The position numbers and the translations under genes were made by a program. This document shows, piece by piece, positions 1 to 43,846 of a stretch of 64,000 bases of DNA; position 1 is the first letter of the stretch; every line of letters starts with the position of its first letter. The DNA is from Tubulanus polymorphus. Its lineage: Eukaryota > Nemertea > Palaeonemertea > Tubulaniformes > Tubulanidae. The stretch spans positions 26,864,650-26,928,649 of the forward strand of contig NC_134026.1 in the NCBI RefSeq assembly GCF_964204645.1. Direction: 5' to 3'. The notes under the pieces were generated by a model. It saw only the letters and a program-made list of their open reading frames with translations. It was not told the origin of the DNA and ran no database searches.

Positions 1-570
1 CACCTCATATATTTATACGTATACACATACATATATATGTATCGTAATTTCATCTTATCAGACTCAGAGTAACGTTTCCATCAAAACAGCGTATATTATA
101 CACTCGCCTTGAAACATAATCAAACTCCAAAACAACATCTCCCCGAAATATAAATAGTTTAAAGATTGAAATAGTTATGGTTTTAGTGTTTATAAGAAAC
201 ATTTCCAGTCTACTGATGTGAACTTTTCACGTTGGAGTACAGGGTAAATCGTTTAACCGCGATGATATGTGATTCCAAGAAATCCCGCGTATAATTTATT
301 TACCCCATATAACGCATATTATTAAACTCGATGTATTAGGCTTATGTCGATTAATCAGTTTCTAGGGATTGACAGGACACTTAGCAACGTTATTCTCATC
401 AAAGATCGCAACCTATGTTGTGATATTGATAATTCGTGAAATATCTTTAACGAGAATTGCAAAATTCGAGAAAAAATTGCTGATGCGATGAAAATCTTCA
501 AGCATGGCAGTCGGTATTTCTCGCTAAGCCACGCCTATTTCACTCGCACCTTTGGCTTGTTTACGTTCAG
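1..570. other. Upstream non-coding flank of SoxC
   Basis: AT-rich DNA with no open frame of note and no repeat that I recognise. It probably holds distal regulatory sequence of the SoxC gene, but I can name no specific site here. Confidence 0.5.
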
Positions 571-574
571 CCAG

Positions 575-655
575 CCAATCCGACCAATCAAGAAGGCGTT
601 TTGCGACAGCTGATTGGTTCATACATTAGTCACGTGGTCTGTTGGTCTATATAAG
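575..655 (+). promoter_or_regulatory. SoxC core promoter (CCAAT boxes, E-box, TATA)
   Basis: Two forward CCAAT boxes (575-579, 584-588) and one inverted CCAAT (ATTGG, 613-617) are followed by an E-box CACGTG (631-636) and a TATA box, CTATATAAG (647-655). Spacing predicts transcription starting near 676-685, so the ATG at 670 would lie upstream of the transcript. The order and spacing are those of a classical focused promoter, which is unusual for a CpG-rich developmental gene. The start site itself is inferred. Confidence 0.75.
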
Positions 656-701
656 CGTACGAAAACCGCATGCTAGACCAATTTTTACACCGTCTTCCTT
701 C

Positions 702-752
702 ATGCGCTCGTGGAATACTATTATTTATATGCTCAGACTTGGACATTCGTAA
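702..752 (+). CDS. uORF in the SoxC leader, 16 codons plus stop
   Basis: This is the first ATG after the predicted transcription start. It opens a 16-codon frame ending in TAA at 750-752. That stop shares one base with the first in-frame SoxC ATG (752-754), giving the string TAATG. Such overlaps allow termination-reinitiation and would limit or tune SoxC translation. Whether it is translated is inference. Confidence 0.45.
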   Translation: MRSWNTIIYMLRLGHS

Positions 753-1927
753 TGATACCACAGTCAACCTCAAACAAGATGTCACTGGAAAATTATACCG
801 AAGAATCAATGAACAATCCAGTATCAGCAATGACGATGTCAAATACTACGACGACTAGCATTGCTATGTGTATGGATAATCAAGCTGACCTGAATAACGC
901 CGCCGAATTTGGTTCGCAGTCTATCACGCCAGGGTCGTCGACTCCATACACCGATGCTACAAACTGTAAGAAAATTACCAACCATGTCAAGCGACCTATG
1001 AACGCATTCATGGTATGGTCGCAGATCGAGAGGAGAAAAATCTCCGAAGTGCAGCCAGATATGCATAATGCTGAAATCAGCAAAAGACTTGGAAAGCGTT
1101 GGAAGACTCTCAGTGAGCCTGAGAGACAACCGTACATTGAAGAAGCCGAACGACTTCGTCTGTTACATATGCAGGAATATCCGGATTATAAATATCGTCC
1201 ACGAAAGAAAGTGAAACCATCTTGCACTGGTATCAAGCCGGATACGGGAAAAGTGACGAAAAAGCCAACCGTCTCGAAGGTAGATAGAAAGAAACAACTC
1301 GTGCAAGAACAAAATAATAACAATAACAATACTTTAACGTATACGAACTCGGCGACCTCGTATGTGCAAAATAATAGTCAGGTCGCCAATAAGTTGAAAC
1401 TGAAGCTTACTATCGATAAGAAATTCAGGGAAAGCATCAAAGCCAGCCAGAGTGTGCCTCTTCTGGTCAGTCAGCTGACACCACCCGCCAAAGTGCCCTG
1501 CAGTCCGATGGCAGAACACCCGCCAACGCCGGAATCCAGTTTTTACGATGATGTGGATGGCATTTTCGAAACGCCCGAACCGTCTCCTCGCGAACACGTT
1601 CATATCAAATCGGAAATAATCGTGGGTCATCCGATGCAGCAGGTAAATCAGTTAAACCAGCAGCAAAATGACCAACAAATGGACAATCCAACCCTCGCCG
1701 ACCTGGACAATTTAACGGATATATTGCAATTGCCCACTAACTGGCAGATGGAACTTAATAATCTCGACTTGGGCAAGTTGGCCGAACAGGACTTTAATTT
1801 CGACATGACCGGAACGGCTAATTCTCACTTCGAGTTCCCAGATTACTCAACACCCGAGGTGACGGAAATGATTCAAAGTGACTGGTTGTTGGATTCGAGC
1901 TTGGGTTCGTTAATTTCGGCGCAATAA
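752..1927 (+). CDS. SoxC: SoxC-family HMG-box transcription factor (Sox4/11/12 type)
   Basis: Intronless frame of 391 codons from ATG 752. A second ATG at 779 has A at -3 and would give 382 residues. The same frame is open further upstream but only from a GTG, so I do not extend it. Residues about 78-156 are a complete Sox HMG box: the RPMNAFMVW signature, then helices containing [10 protein letters not shown] and EAERLR, and a basic RPRKK tail serving as nuclear localisation signal. This domain bends DNA at AACAAT-like sites. The last 32 residues (360-391), with [14 protein letters not shown] and DWL, match the SoxC transactivation tail, which separates this gene from SoxB, D, E and F. The middle is Asn/Gln-rich and then Pro/Ser-rich. 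SoxC proteins drive neuronal and sensory differentiation. A single-exon structure is normal for the group. The family call is secure; only the start codon is uncertain. Confidence 0.96.
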   Translation: MIPQSTSNKMSLENYTEESMNNPVSAMTMSNTTTTSIAMCMDNQADLNNAAEFGSQSITPGSSTPYTDATNCKKITNHVKRPMNAFMVWSQIERRKISEVQPDMHNAEISKRLGKRWKTLSEPERQPYIEEAERLRLLHMQEYPDYKYRPRKKVKPSCTGIKPDTGKVTKKPTVSKVDRKKQLVQEQNNNNNNTLTYTNSATSYVQNNSQVANKLKLKLTIDKKFRESIKASQSVPLLVSQLTPPAKVPCSPMAEHPPTPESSFYDDVDGIFETPEPSPREHVHIKSEIIVGHPMQQVNQLNQQQNDQQMDNPTLADLDNLTDILQLPTNWQMELNNLDLGKLAEQDFNFDMTGTANSHFEFPDYSTPEVTEMIQSDWLLDSSLGSLISAQ

Positions 1928-2282
1928 CCTAAGTATTACGCTCGATGCGTGTGTATATATTATATTATATTCCAAAATTCAGGACAAAAACGTTAAAAGC
2001 TCAGTGACAACTTTTACACGTATCCTATTGGATCTTTTAATGTGAAATAGCGACTCAACGTAGCGTTTGTATATATTCAGGTGTACATACAGAAAATCTG
2101 TAAGGACACTACAGTATTCATTCATTCTCACATACCAATGATCTATGTTCGAAAAAAACAACTATGCATCTCCAAGAATTCTAGGTCTTAGTTCGGCTGC
2201 TCTTTTCAGTCGTTAAAGTTTATTTATTAAGTCAATTACCTTTTTTTCATTCTGAATATTCGTGTAGCGATAAAAATAAAAA
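1928..2282 (+). other. SoxC 3' UTR with candidate poly(A) signal
   Basis: Non-coding AT-rich sequence follows the TAA stop (1925-1927). An AATAAA lies at 2277-2282, and an ATTTA element sits in the T/A-rich stretch near 2220-2231. The transcript end is inferred; later AT-rich sequence could supply other sites. Confidence 0.45.
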
Positions 2283-5200
2283 CGACCAAACAGTTCCGAA
2301 AGTGACCTTTCAGGCTTTTTGTAAATATGTCTGTGTTAATGGCCTGCATTGGAAGCATTGTATTTGCTGCGTTGTTTTTATCACTCACTTCTCTCTCATC
2401 TGCCATCTATTTGTATATTCATTCATAAAGATTTATATTATGTAAATTAAAACCCCCGTATATCACATAGGCATTTGTAAATGTAAGTTATAACTTTTGT
2501 TAAATAATTTTCTATTATATATATAACTTTTGTAAATTAAAAAAAGATTTCTAGTATTTTATAAGCTGCCATATTTAAAAGAAAGATTTCCAGAGTAAGT
2601 CATTGTGAAAGGAACGCTTTAGATTTTTATACACTGTACAGTGTTTTTATACATCCGTACACAGTTTCGGTACGTTGACCAATTGTCAATTGATGTGATT
2701 TAAACAAAATAATCAGCCTTAGAAATTACCCGAGCAACTTTCGCAATGACAGATTTAACTTATTGTGCTCTGTGGCCTGTCCACAAAAATGAATAATTAT
2801 AACTTATGTGTTTTGGCTGTTGTATAAAATATTATGACAATAATATAGAGAGAATAGTGTACAAATATAATATAAAATTGAAATATTCCAACGAACAAAA
2901 TAGTACTTGGGCGTGATAGCCACTGTGATTTTAATAATATTTCATATTTGTACATGAGATACAATAATAATGTAGTAAGTCTACTTTTGCAATGAATCCG
3001 ATATAAACGTTTTGAGTTACATGTTTTCTTCGTCAGGTTTTGATAGCTGCTTGGTGGGATCACACCAGTCTGGGATCAAAACAGTCAATTGTCAAGGGTT
3101 TTTGGATGAGATTTGCGTTAATGGTGTTGTCCTATTTTTAGTATTCACATGTATTTCTATGGCTCTTGGACACATTCTGATGGTGACGTGTATTATTTGA
3201 ATTCGTCACAATCCGTCGTTGGCGAAAAATGTTTCTTTTCATCGCAGACTCCAAGGAGGAAGCCTATATTTAGCATACTTGAATACTCAAAGACCCGGTT
3301 ACGACATTATAATTAGGTCGCGAATTTTAGTTTAGTATTTGGTTAGTCACACAAGAACGTCCAACAAAGCTTTTAATACGGATTAACAACCTAGGAAATT
3401 GCAAAACACTCATGATAGTAACTTTTATCAAGATATATCCCAAAAGAATTGTTTAATTTCCGTATCTTTTGGTGCCATGCATAAAGAAAAGGACACACAC
3501 GTATGTATATATATAAATGTAGTCCTAGACCGTGTGGGTGACCCGAACTTTTCAGTCAAATTCATAGGACGTATTTTGGGTTTCTCGGTGATCCGGTATT
3601 CATTCGTTTTGAATGTGCTTGTTTGCTTTCATAAGTGGCGCCGATTTTGACATAGTAACTGATTGTTTATACGTGCTTCGAGCCCTGGGATTTTTAACGG
3701 AAACTTTGGATGGTAACCTGAACGAGTCGAAACATGTCGAAGTCAACAATATATTTATATCCTGGCTCACAAATGCTATATCTAAATCCTCACTCAAATC
3801 CATCGCTAAAATTTCAGACGAAAGTAATCACTGTTGATAATGACACTCCCGCATATGTATTTAGTTATCGCGCTGCCAAGAATTATTATGCAATAGTTAA
3901 TACCTTTCATGCATGCATGGATAAGGTTAAACAATCCCGGCGTATCGAGAGTCAGACTGTTTAATGCGGGCAAATTTAACCCACTAGACCGCTGATTAAT
4001 TACACAAAATTATGTGAATTTGCGTCTAGCGCTATGAGCCAGACTTCGCTCAGTTGGTCCTTGTTTTGTTTCTGATTCGAACCACATGTGCCATTACCTG
4101 CAGTTCTATATTCATAATGCATTGGGCAAATAAAACTCGGTTGTATAGAATCTAGGCTATCAAAAACGGAAATGCCTGCGCGCACTATGGGGCTATGTAC
4201 GTATGTAGGCACGGAAAATTGTGCATTGCGGTGAATTTCTTCTTTTAGAACTCGTTTATTATTATGAACTCCAGCTATGAGCGTGCAGATCGGTATAAAG
4301 TCCATCATTTACTATTCAACGATTGAATAGAATTTCCGTATGACACACATACCTGAGGTGACCAAACTGGCCAAAAATTCCTAACTACATCCGTTTTTAA
4401 AAAGGTCAGCTATTCGAAGGTCCAAACAATTATAAACGTTTGTTTTCTATGCACGGATTCAGATTAACTATGGCCATGTCGAAAACTTGTTTGCTAAAAA
4501 TGGAAATCATTCCCGAACAATTCATTTTTGTTGTAATAACTTTTCAAAAGCATTGGCCTAGATTACGAATTGACTGTGTTCTGAGAAGGAGTGTATTTTG
4601 GGGCTGAGTGGTCAGTTTTGTGTGTGTGTCCTTATACGAAACGTGATTAAACGCATGCAAAACTCGTCTCAGATTTTCTGCGTTTAAGAAAACAGGCTTC
4701 TTTTACGTAGTTGTAGATTAAGGTGTCCTGTGCTGGAACAAGCAAACCTGGAAGATGAGTCACCGCTGTTTCGATCTAGCGGATGGATTTGCACTGGGGA
4801 TCATATAATATGCACTAGTGGCCAAATATGCGCCACCTTTAATACGATCCATTCAAACGCAGGAATAAAAGAGCGTGGAGTTTTCCACCTTAGGGGTCCA
4901 TTCTATCATAATGTCTATGATTCTCCTATTGACACGTTGATAGTTTTGCATTTGAGTTTTACTTTCAGGTATATATTTATTCGAGTATCGTTAAGACATT
5001 TGATGCATAAAGGATACAAGGCCATTTGTACGTAGGTCATTAAAAGCTTTCCTCAAACATCTGTCGTCCACTGTCCTTCCTCATCACTATCTTCCTTATC
5101 TCTCGGAGCTGGATTTTGAGGGTCTCCATATTTCGGTCCATATAAACTTTTCAAAGGCGTTGTAGACGTTATACCAAAAACGTTCACTGGTGTGATATTT

Positions 5201-7690
5201 CCCTGTTCAATTTCGCGCGTTTTAGTTCATTCAAAAATATGTAGGTGTCGTTACCGTGCAATCCAAATGATTTTGGCGCCTTAATCAAATCTAATAACAT
5301 GAAACAACACCACGCTGTTTATATACGTATTATACACTGTTATGGATCACACGTTGCTATGATCATGTGTTCACTGTACACACAGCAACGCAACGCTATC
5401 AATTCGGAATGAAATTCTATATGTAGCCTGTTTGGCAAATTAATTACGCATAGAACTTAAGATGTAAAATAGGGCGCTGTTTCTTTGATTATCAAGAGCG
5501 ATTGTATAATATCTCATACCTACATCGAAGAACAACTTTGTTTATCTATTAGTATACATTATACACGTGTATAACGAGATACATGTAATATCATTAAGGC
5601 CTGGCACAGAACTCCTTTCGTTGCGCACCGTTTTGCGGCCGTTTTTCTACAGCAGCCGACTATGTTGTGTATTCAAAATCTATTCAGTAAAAATCATACA
5701 ATGATCTGTGACTGATCGGAAGAGAATGGAAGATAAAAAAATTCCACGAATGAGCTGAAAAACAAATTAAGATAAAAATGTGACATTGTGAACTGCATGT
5801 AACATTGTGCCTTACAAAAAACTACCCGGTATCAAGGAGTAATGACGAGATACAATATTCTAGCATTCAGTTTTGCCATTATCAAAGAAACATATCGAAA
5901 AAGGTATGGTATAGGCCCTATAGTGCCTACATATAGGTATTCTATAAGGGCTTTGCCATGTAAACTTCTGAGAAAACTCCATCTGTTGTATAGGATCTTG
6001 TTGTTTTCTATCAACAAAACCCATCGAACCTTATAAAAATGTACACTTTCCATAAGCAATTTGGTTCGTTGGATCGCTAATGCCCCAGAGGTCAATGCAT
6101 TCAGAGCATCCGCTCAGGTTTGTTTACAATAGGATACCTTATTTCCGGTAATGAATATGTTTAAGCTCAACATTTATATATACATCACTGGGGCGTAATT
6201 TCAAAAGATCTTATTCATCTTCTAGCACATTTTCTTAGTATTAATCCCGTACAAGTGGATGGTTTTATTCAGCTCCCTGGTCTGATTCTACTTCTTCTTT
6301 TTGGTAAATTAGAAGATTTCTACAAAAATTATTCCCCTCATTCCGCCCATATTCGAACCGGACGTAAAAACTGGCCCCATTTTGAAATTACTTTTTTAGA
6401 ACTCTCTGCGATTTAAACCAAATTTTGGAGTAACTCGTTTTAAACTTCAGTACGCTAGCAACCGATCATTCTGTCATTTTGGTCCCATGGAGCGAATTCT
6501 AAGCCAATTTTAAAACACTTACTTTCTTACATTTCAAACTGTGCCTTATTGCGTTTTTATGTGGATGCTTAATGGATTACATATCTTACGAAAAGCGCTT
6601 TAAAACCTGGAAAATTTGAATGATAGTAGATCTTATTGGAAAAAGAGCTTGGGAAAAGATTTGTACAATATTGTTGTTCCTATTGTCTTTGATCCCATAT
6701 TTTGGCATTTTGATTTGAGTTCTATGATTGAGTTCTTTTATTTCGGCGATACGTAGCATCAACGGTTCGCGCGAACGATTCACTTTTACTGACTTGTGCT
6801 GACCTCTTACGGTAAACTAAAGAACTATGGTACGTTTGAGGTCGAGTCCCAGATTTTACTACGCGGACACGTAGGGGGTCGAGTCCCAGATTTTACCACC
6901 ACGTGGTTTATTCGAATGACGGCAACGTATCATACGTGAAGAAACAGTAGAAGAAATGTGAAAGTGTTGTTTCATCGTTAAAATTATCTGATTCGAATCC
7001 GAAATGGCTCTCTCAAGATAAATTGTGATTTAACCACGAGAAATAGACTTAAGTCTTCTTCGTTGTTGTGAAATAATTAACCGATTGACATTGTCAGCGA
7101 ATTATATATAGGCCTAAGATAACCTGAAGAGGTGCTGCAACACTTTGGTCAGCATCCAGCCAATAGCAACGCATCATTAAACCGAACATTGCCGAACGAC
7201 GCAGCACTGCCGATGATTTCCGAATGTTTGACAGATCACACATACGGATGGAGATGCTGGAAATTCTCTAAACTAGCATGTTTTTATCACATTTAACTCA
7301 TCCACTGTCGACCTAGCATTCAACGAACATTATGATTAGGTGTTTAAAGGTTTCATCGAGTGACACACGTCCGTGAATTCATCATGTAGTTGTGGATTTA
7401 AAGTGATTTGATCGCGTGAAATATAGTGATTCACCACAGTACTGCTCCTGGTTGTCTGTGTGCTGTTGATGCTGATGATTGCCCGCAGTCTCGCAGTACT
7501 ACTGACTGGGGTGGTGACACAGTAGTTCGGTGGTATGTTGGTCAAGTATCGACCATGTTAACAGTTTTATTATCATAGCTTAAACCTAGCCTGAACAACA
7601 TTGATACCTAACTCTACTAAGCATGCTGTTGAATTCAATAATTCGGTGTCATTGTTTTGTGGACAGTAGTAAAAATTCATGTTGGAATTT
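2283..7690. other. Intergenic DNA between SoxC and the kinase gene
   Basis: About 5.4 kb without a credible gene. All open frames are short, lack splice partners and have unremarkable composition. The only small structure I see is a 20-bp sequence that occurs twice (6840-6859 and 6877-6896), containing GGTCGAGTCCC, which resembles a Pol III B-box. Confidence 0.5.
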
Positions 7691-7695
7691 ACAGT

Positions 7696-7722
7696 ATGGG
7701 GAAGGATAGATGGAATTCTTGA
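7696..7722 (+). CDS. Short uORF before the kinase start
   Basis: An ATG at 7696 opens an 8-codon frame that stops at 7720-7722. It lies 13 bases before the kinase ATG, if the leader is continuous here. A second out-of-frame ATG at 7728 overlaps the kinase start. Both would reduce initiation at 7735 if they are in the mature leader, which is not shown. Confidence 0.3.
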   Translation: MGKDRWNS

Positions 7723-7734
7723 GTTCAATGAGAA

Positions 7735-39003
<31,269 letters not shown>

Positions 39004-42000
39004 CAGCAGGCTTGCTAGGGGGCTGTGATAGGCATGTACATGACACGAGCCAAGTCATATTCACTGTGATACTGGATATATAGATTCTTGTGTACTAGAC
39101 TTCGGGGTCTGATTTTCTCAGCCGGTTGTTCGGATATTTGTTGACAGCAGTCGGATCTCCGAGATTGGGTTGTGAGCGGATTTATCATTGCGTAATATAT
39201 TTAAGAAAAAAAACAGTGATCAAAACTAAAACGTGATGTTTTAAACTGAAAATGATCATCTATAAAACGTCACTTTATTTACTAATACTATTTATTACTC
39301 CTACTGTACTTATAACTACTACTTCTACAACTACTACTAGAGCTGGTGAAAACTGGTGACGCGTCATTTTTTCTGACTTAAAAGAAGAGTTTTCTAAACG
39401 TTCTATATTGTCTTAGAATTGCACGATGGAATTTCACTTTATCGCTGTTTCTTTCTGGTGCACAATGACAATGATGTGTGATGTTTTAGTCTTCATATTT
39501 GTATCTCTGCGGTGAACTCTTCACCTCGAACTGGTAGAAAAAACGACGGATATATTCGTTCACTATATGTACACGCAACAGACGGTGAAGTTTTAACTTA
39601 TTACGCTGCAATTAACTAGAGTAACCAACGTAGAAACATGCGAGCACCATGGCCGAGATTATTGCTGGAGTACATAAGATCAAGTATTTGTACAAAGTTA
39701 ACATTTCATTTATTCATCGAAATCATCTACATTCTACATCCAAATGAGTGCTTTTCTTTTGGGCAATGCAAATTATGTAAATAGGCTGTTTTTTACGGGA
39801 TTCTTTCAAATATTTTTCATATGCATGTAAGTACACACACTTCATTCAAGCATTCCGTGTAAATATTCATTTGAAATGAATACAGTCTCAACATATTTAT
39901 CTAATTACTTTAAGATGATATGCGCTTCGTTTTTCCAAAAACAATACCATTTTGTGATTTTTCTTGACAATTGAACGTTCCTTAGTTTGAAATATCAAAA
40001 TCACGCTTAGACCAATTTTATCTTTACAACAGTTATGTCCCTAAAATGTTCCACATTTTAAGAAATACCAACTTATTTCCAATGCTGTCATTACCATTTA
40101 AATGTTATTCCTGAAAAACTGATATATTCTGAGGGTTATCCACGCTGCATCACTCCATGCACTGCCATAGATAGTTACTTATTCAATCGAAACCAATTGT
40201 AATTTTTTTGTAGTTAATTTACAGGGTACACTACCATCTTTCTGTACTTTCCATGATTCTGAAAACAACGTTGAATTTTCGCCGCTGATTATATTTATTT
40301 TATTCCTGAATTTTGTTGAAAGGTAACCAACGATTAGAGAGATATACTGCATAATATATATAAGTCTCTTACACTCATTTCATTTTCTGAATACTCGTTC
40401 TTATATATATGAAAAAAGTATCGTCACTATTTATACATGTGTATATGAATACTTCTTTTACTGTTCTAGACTATAAAAGAAAAGAACGGAGTAAAAGGGA
40501 AAGTAATTGGTTTGGTTTATGCATACGTTTGCGTAAAAACCTGGTCTTGTATTGATGATAGATGACGATAAAGCTAAACTGTGATTTTGCTATTTTGCAT
40601 AATGTCATGATAAAAATGTTTACTGTTGAAACTAATTGTAATTACATACAAATGTAGATGCTGCCTAAACATTAACTGTGAACCTGGTTTTATTGATTAG
40701 GACTGTTTTTATTCAAAAATGCCATTTGTTGTACGGTTTTCATTGCTGAAGAATTTCAGTTGTAAATATGTTTGGGAAATTTTCATATTTACTAAAGATA
40801 AAAAAAATTTCTGGATGTTTAAAACCTTATGTTAAACATATGAATAAGAACAGTTTTTGTTCCTGATATTGATATTTGCAGATGTTAGATGAATATGGTA
40901 GTATCAACATTCCATTTGTATTGAGCAGTCATCTTTTCAAGTTTCGACTGCTGGCAACTATATGCCAATGTTATCTCTAAATTTGGCCTAAACCTACATC
41001 TAGTGACAAAGCTCGGAACTCCTATGAAGTATTTTACTGATTCTTGTAGCCTTCAAATGCGACTAGTGCTGGAAAAAGTGTAATGCAAAATAGAAAAGTA
41101 TTGTTATTTACTGGTAGATATTGAGGTTAAATTGTTTCACAGTTCTTTTGCATCATTTTAAAGTTATTTGAAACATGGTTTACAATAATTTGCCTAACTG
41201 TTCCATTACTTTTTACAATCCATCCAACATTTCTTCATCATATGTAATAATAACCTTCTAAGAAACACTTGATAATTATTGTTAGTGCATTATATTCTCC
41301 ATATTACATAGTCTTTGATAAATCAATGTATTAAAAGTTTTGAATTGTTGTTCATTGGTAATCCTAACGCTATTTGCAGCACAATGCTCAAATTATTTAT
41401 TTTCTTGGTGCTACATGGCGTTCGGACTTCCAACTCATTTTAGTTTTTGTCAGATATCTGTTTGTTGTCTAGATGGTTGAAACGTACTTGCCATTTTACC
41501 AGATTCTTCCGCGTTCATCATTTATCTATATCATACGACATGCTGTAATATGCATATGCTTATTGTGAACGGCTTATTTGAAATTATACTAATTTTCAAT
41601 ATAAATTTGAAAGGCATAAGATATGAATGCAGTTTGCAGCAGTGTATCTGGCATTTCTGTAGATCATCTAAGGAAATTCAAAAGAAGTTATCCGGACAAC
41701 TTAATAGAAACTAAATGTTTGTCACACATTTTGAACCTGTCATTATTTTTTTCTGTTTTATACCCAACTTGGTATATAGTTTGTTTCTTTCAGACAAACA
41801 TTAACAGGAATACTTATAGAACTTTGAGCACGTCTTCCTGTTGTCAGACACTTGCCACTTCAGTTTTTCCAGACTTATGAATTAGAGTATAGAAGTCACA
41901 TATCAAATGTATTTTTGTTATTATGCGTTTGTTATCAACCTTCTCATTATGGCTATTGTTAGATAGTTAGATAGTTTCAGTTAACTAAACCTTTCTTTGA

Positions 42001-43700
42001 AATTCAATAGATATTTTTATTGCAAGTCTCTAGTCCCCTAAAATCGAGTTTATATCATATGGGTTTCCTGAAATATTGGGACCAGATTGGTTGTGACCGG
42101 AATTGAGTATTGGCTGTATATTTATGCAATCTAGTGAATATGTGAGACTACATGTAGTGTGAATTAAGTGATCAGAAGCCACAGCAATTCTTTGTCACTG
42201 AACTCTAGCTACCAATCATACCACCACATTCTTTATTAACCTAGCACTTGATGTTCCATGTTGGATCACAAAATTCCATTAACCTCATGTTTTATATAGA
42301 GATAGATACAACTACATAGTGTAAGAACGTTGTTGTTCTGGCTGTAATTCTGTATTATAAAGCTGCATGATGGAATACCAGTAGTTTTCTTGGTGTGATG
42401 ATCTATTTGGCTGTGGTTCAGTAAATAAGTTACCGTACTAATCCTATGGAAATTTACTTCTTTTATCTTAAGATTGCTTTATTTGGAATATCGAAGAGGC
42501 AGGTACAGGGTATTTATTTATGGACCAATGTATTGTGGCTAAGGTTGAAAATAGATGAGGGGCAGTTAATTGTTGTTGGTTCAGGAACTGCTGTTGAGAT
42601 TAACGGTTTTCATTTGTACTCTTTCTGCTCTTATTACTCTATACAAATAATAAAATGAAATTGTCATAGAATGTACAAATTTTAATGACTAAGAAAAAAG
42701 CTAGTCCCTTCAGTAAAGGTTTCATCTTTTAATCTCGTTGATTTTATGTAAATTGTACAGTATTGCATTAAAATCTTCTCTCACGTTTTTCTACATTTTT
42801 ACCATTACTTATCTATTCTGTATGTATAAATTCAATAAGTGTTAACAGCGCAGAAAGTTTTATAAATGTAACAGGAGTTCTTTTACGTAAGATGTCCGAG
42901 AGGCGGTTCACTTTGCAGTTATACAGGCGTTACACTGGTATTTTTCGAAGATAACTTTGCAAGTGGTTCCTATTTGAAACCTCTCTTTGTTCATAAAACA
43001 TTTGAAGGGCGATAATGACGATTTATCTTTCATTTATATATTTAAAGGTTTTTATTTTTATTCTGTTATGTTACAGCTCTTGTTTATTCAATAAAATTTA
43101 AATGAAGTCAGAACTTGCATTTCCTCTGGTCACTTGCAATTCATCTGTTTCAATAGGAAGGAAGTATGGATGTTTTACTTCCCTGCGTGGATAATGTAGG
43201 GATCATCTATCCATGGCCGTCTAGATTCTGTATGGTCGGATGCCGAATTGATAGATGGATGCGCCTTTGGACGGTGCAAACCCTCCAACAATGATTTCTA
43301 TGGACAGGTGACTGTTGAATGCTCATATTTTCTTTATATTGTGGGTTTTTCCTTTGAATCACCCTCCAGCAGCTCGTATCAATGAGTTTAACACGCAAGC
43401 CTAATGCCAAGTTTGAACCCTTAGCTGTTGACACTATATTGTTGGTTTAGTTCATGGGAGATTTGAAAAAAAAAACAGCATAAGGCCCCTCGGGGACTAC
43501 AGTGCTGCCACCAAGTCTAGCTTGCACTTTTTGTAGGATGGATGGGCGATCGCAGTGTAAATGGGAGTGTCCATATAATCGACACAAAATACATCATCTG
43601 GGAATAGAGATCAGATGTTGAATTACATTATCTATACTTCGAAACCTTTACTCATTAAAGCAGCTAGAGAAAATCATTCTGATACATATTAAAGTAATAG
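39004..43700. other. Convergent intergenic DNA and 3' UTRs
   Basis: 4.7 kb between the kinase stop and the CDKAL1 stop, which face each other. AT-rich, no credible gene. Candidate + strand poly(A) signals AATAAA lie at 42649-42654 and 43090-43095; an earlier site closer to 39004 would be more usual. I see no recognisable repeat. Confidence 0.5.
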
Positions 43701-43701
43701 C

Positions 43702-43707
43702 TTTATT
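43702..43707 (-). terminator. CDKAL1 poly(A) signal overlapping its stop codon
   Basis: AATAAA on the minus strand shares two bases with the TAA stop at 43708-43706. If used, the 3' UTR would be only about 20-30 bases. A more distal signal could be used instead. Confidence 0.4.
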
Positions 43708-43846
43708 ATGTTTGATTCCATGAAAAAATAGACGTATAATTTTTTCCAGTCATTAAGCATGTTAGTCGATATAATAAAGCTATAAGCAGCATAAATACAG
43801 ATATTCTCAACCATGTAGATGGTGGCTTTTCAATTTTAACTTCTTC
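43706..43846 (-). CDS. CDKAL1: CDKAL1 terminal exon: C-terminal membrane anchor
   Basis: Short exon found from the acceptor TTTTATAG and phase 0. It encodes a polar stretch and then about 17 hydrophobic residues ([15 protein letters not shown], residues 531-545), followed by a 20-residue tail. Joined to the ACG|GTAATC donor at 43934-43933, it restores the ER tail anchor typical of CDKAL1. If that donor is skipped, the frame runs on for 12 codons to a TGA at 43897-43895 and gives an anchorless, probably soluble protein. Confidence 0.8.
   Translation of the reverse strand, partial: EEVKIEKPPSTWLRISVFMLLIALLYRLTCLMTGKNYTSIFSWNQT

Noticed and set aside
710-751. Upstream extension of the SoxC frame by 14 codons
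   Set aside because: It begins at GTG, not ATG, and lacks any SoxC similarity.
6840-6896. Tandem B-box-like GGTCGAGTCCC motifs as a tRNA pair
   Set aside because: No A box at suitable distance and no cloverleaf; only a 20-bp duplication.
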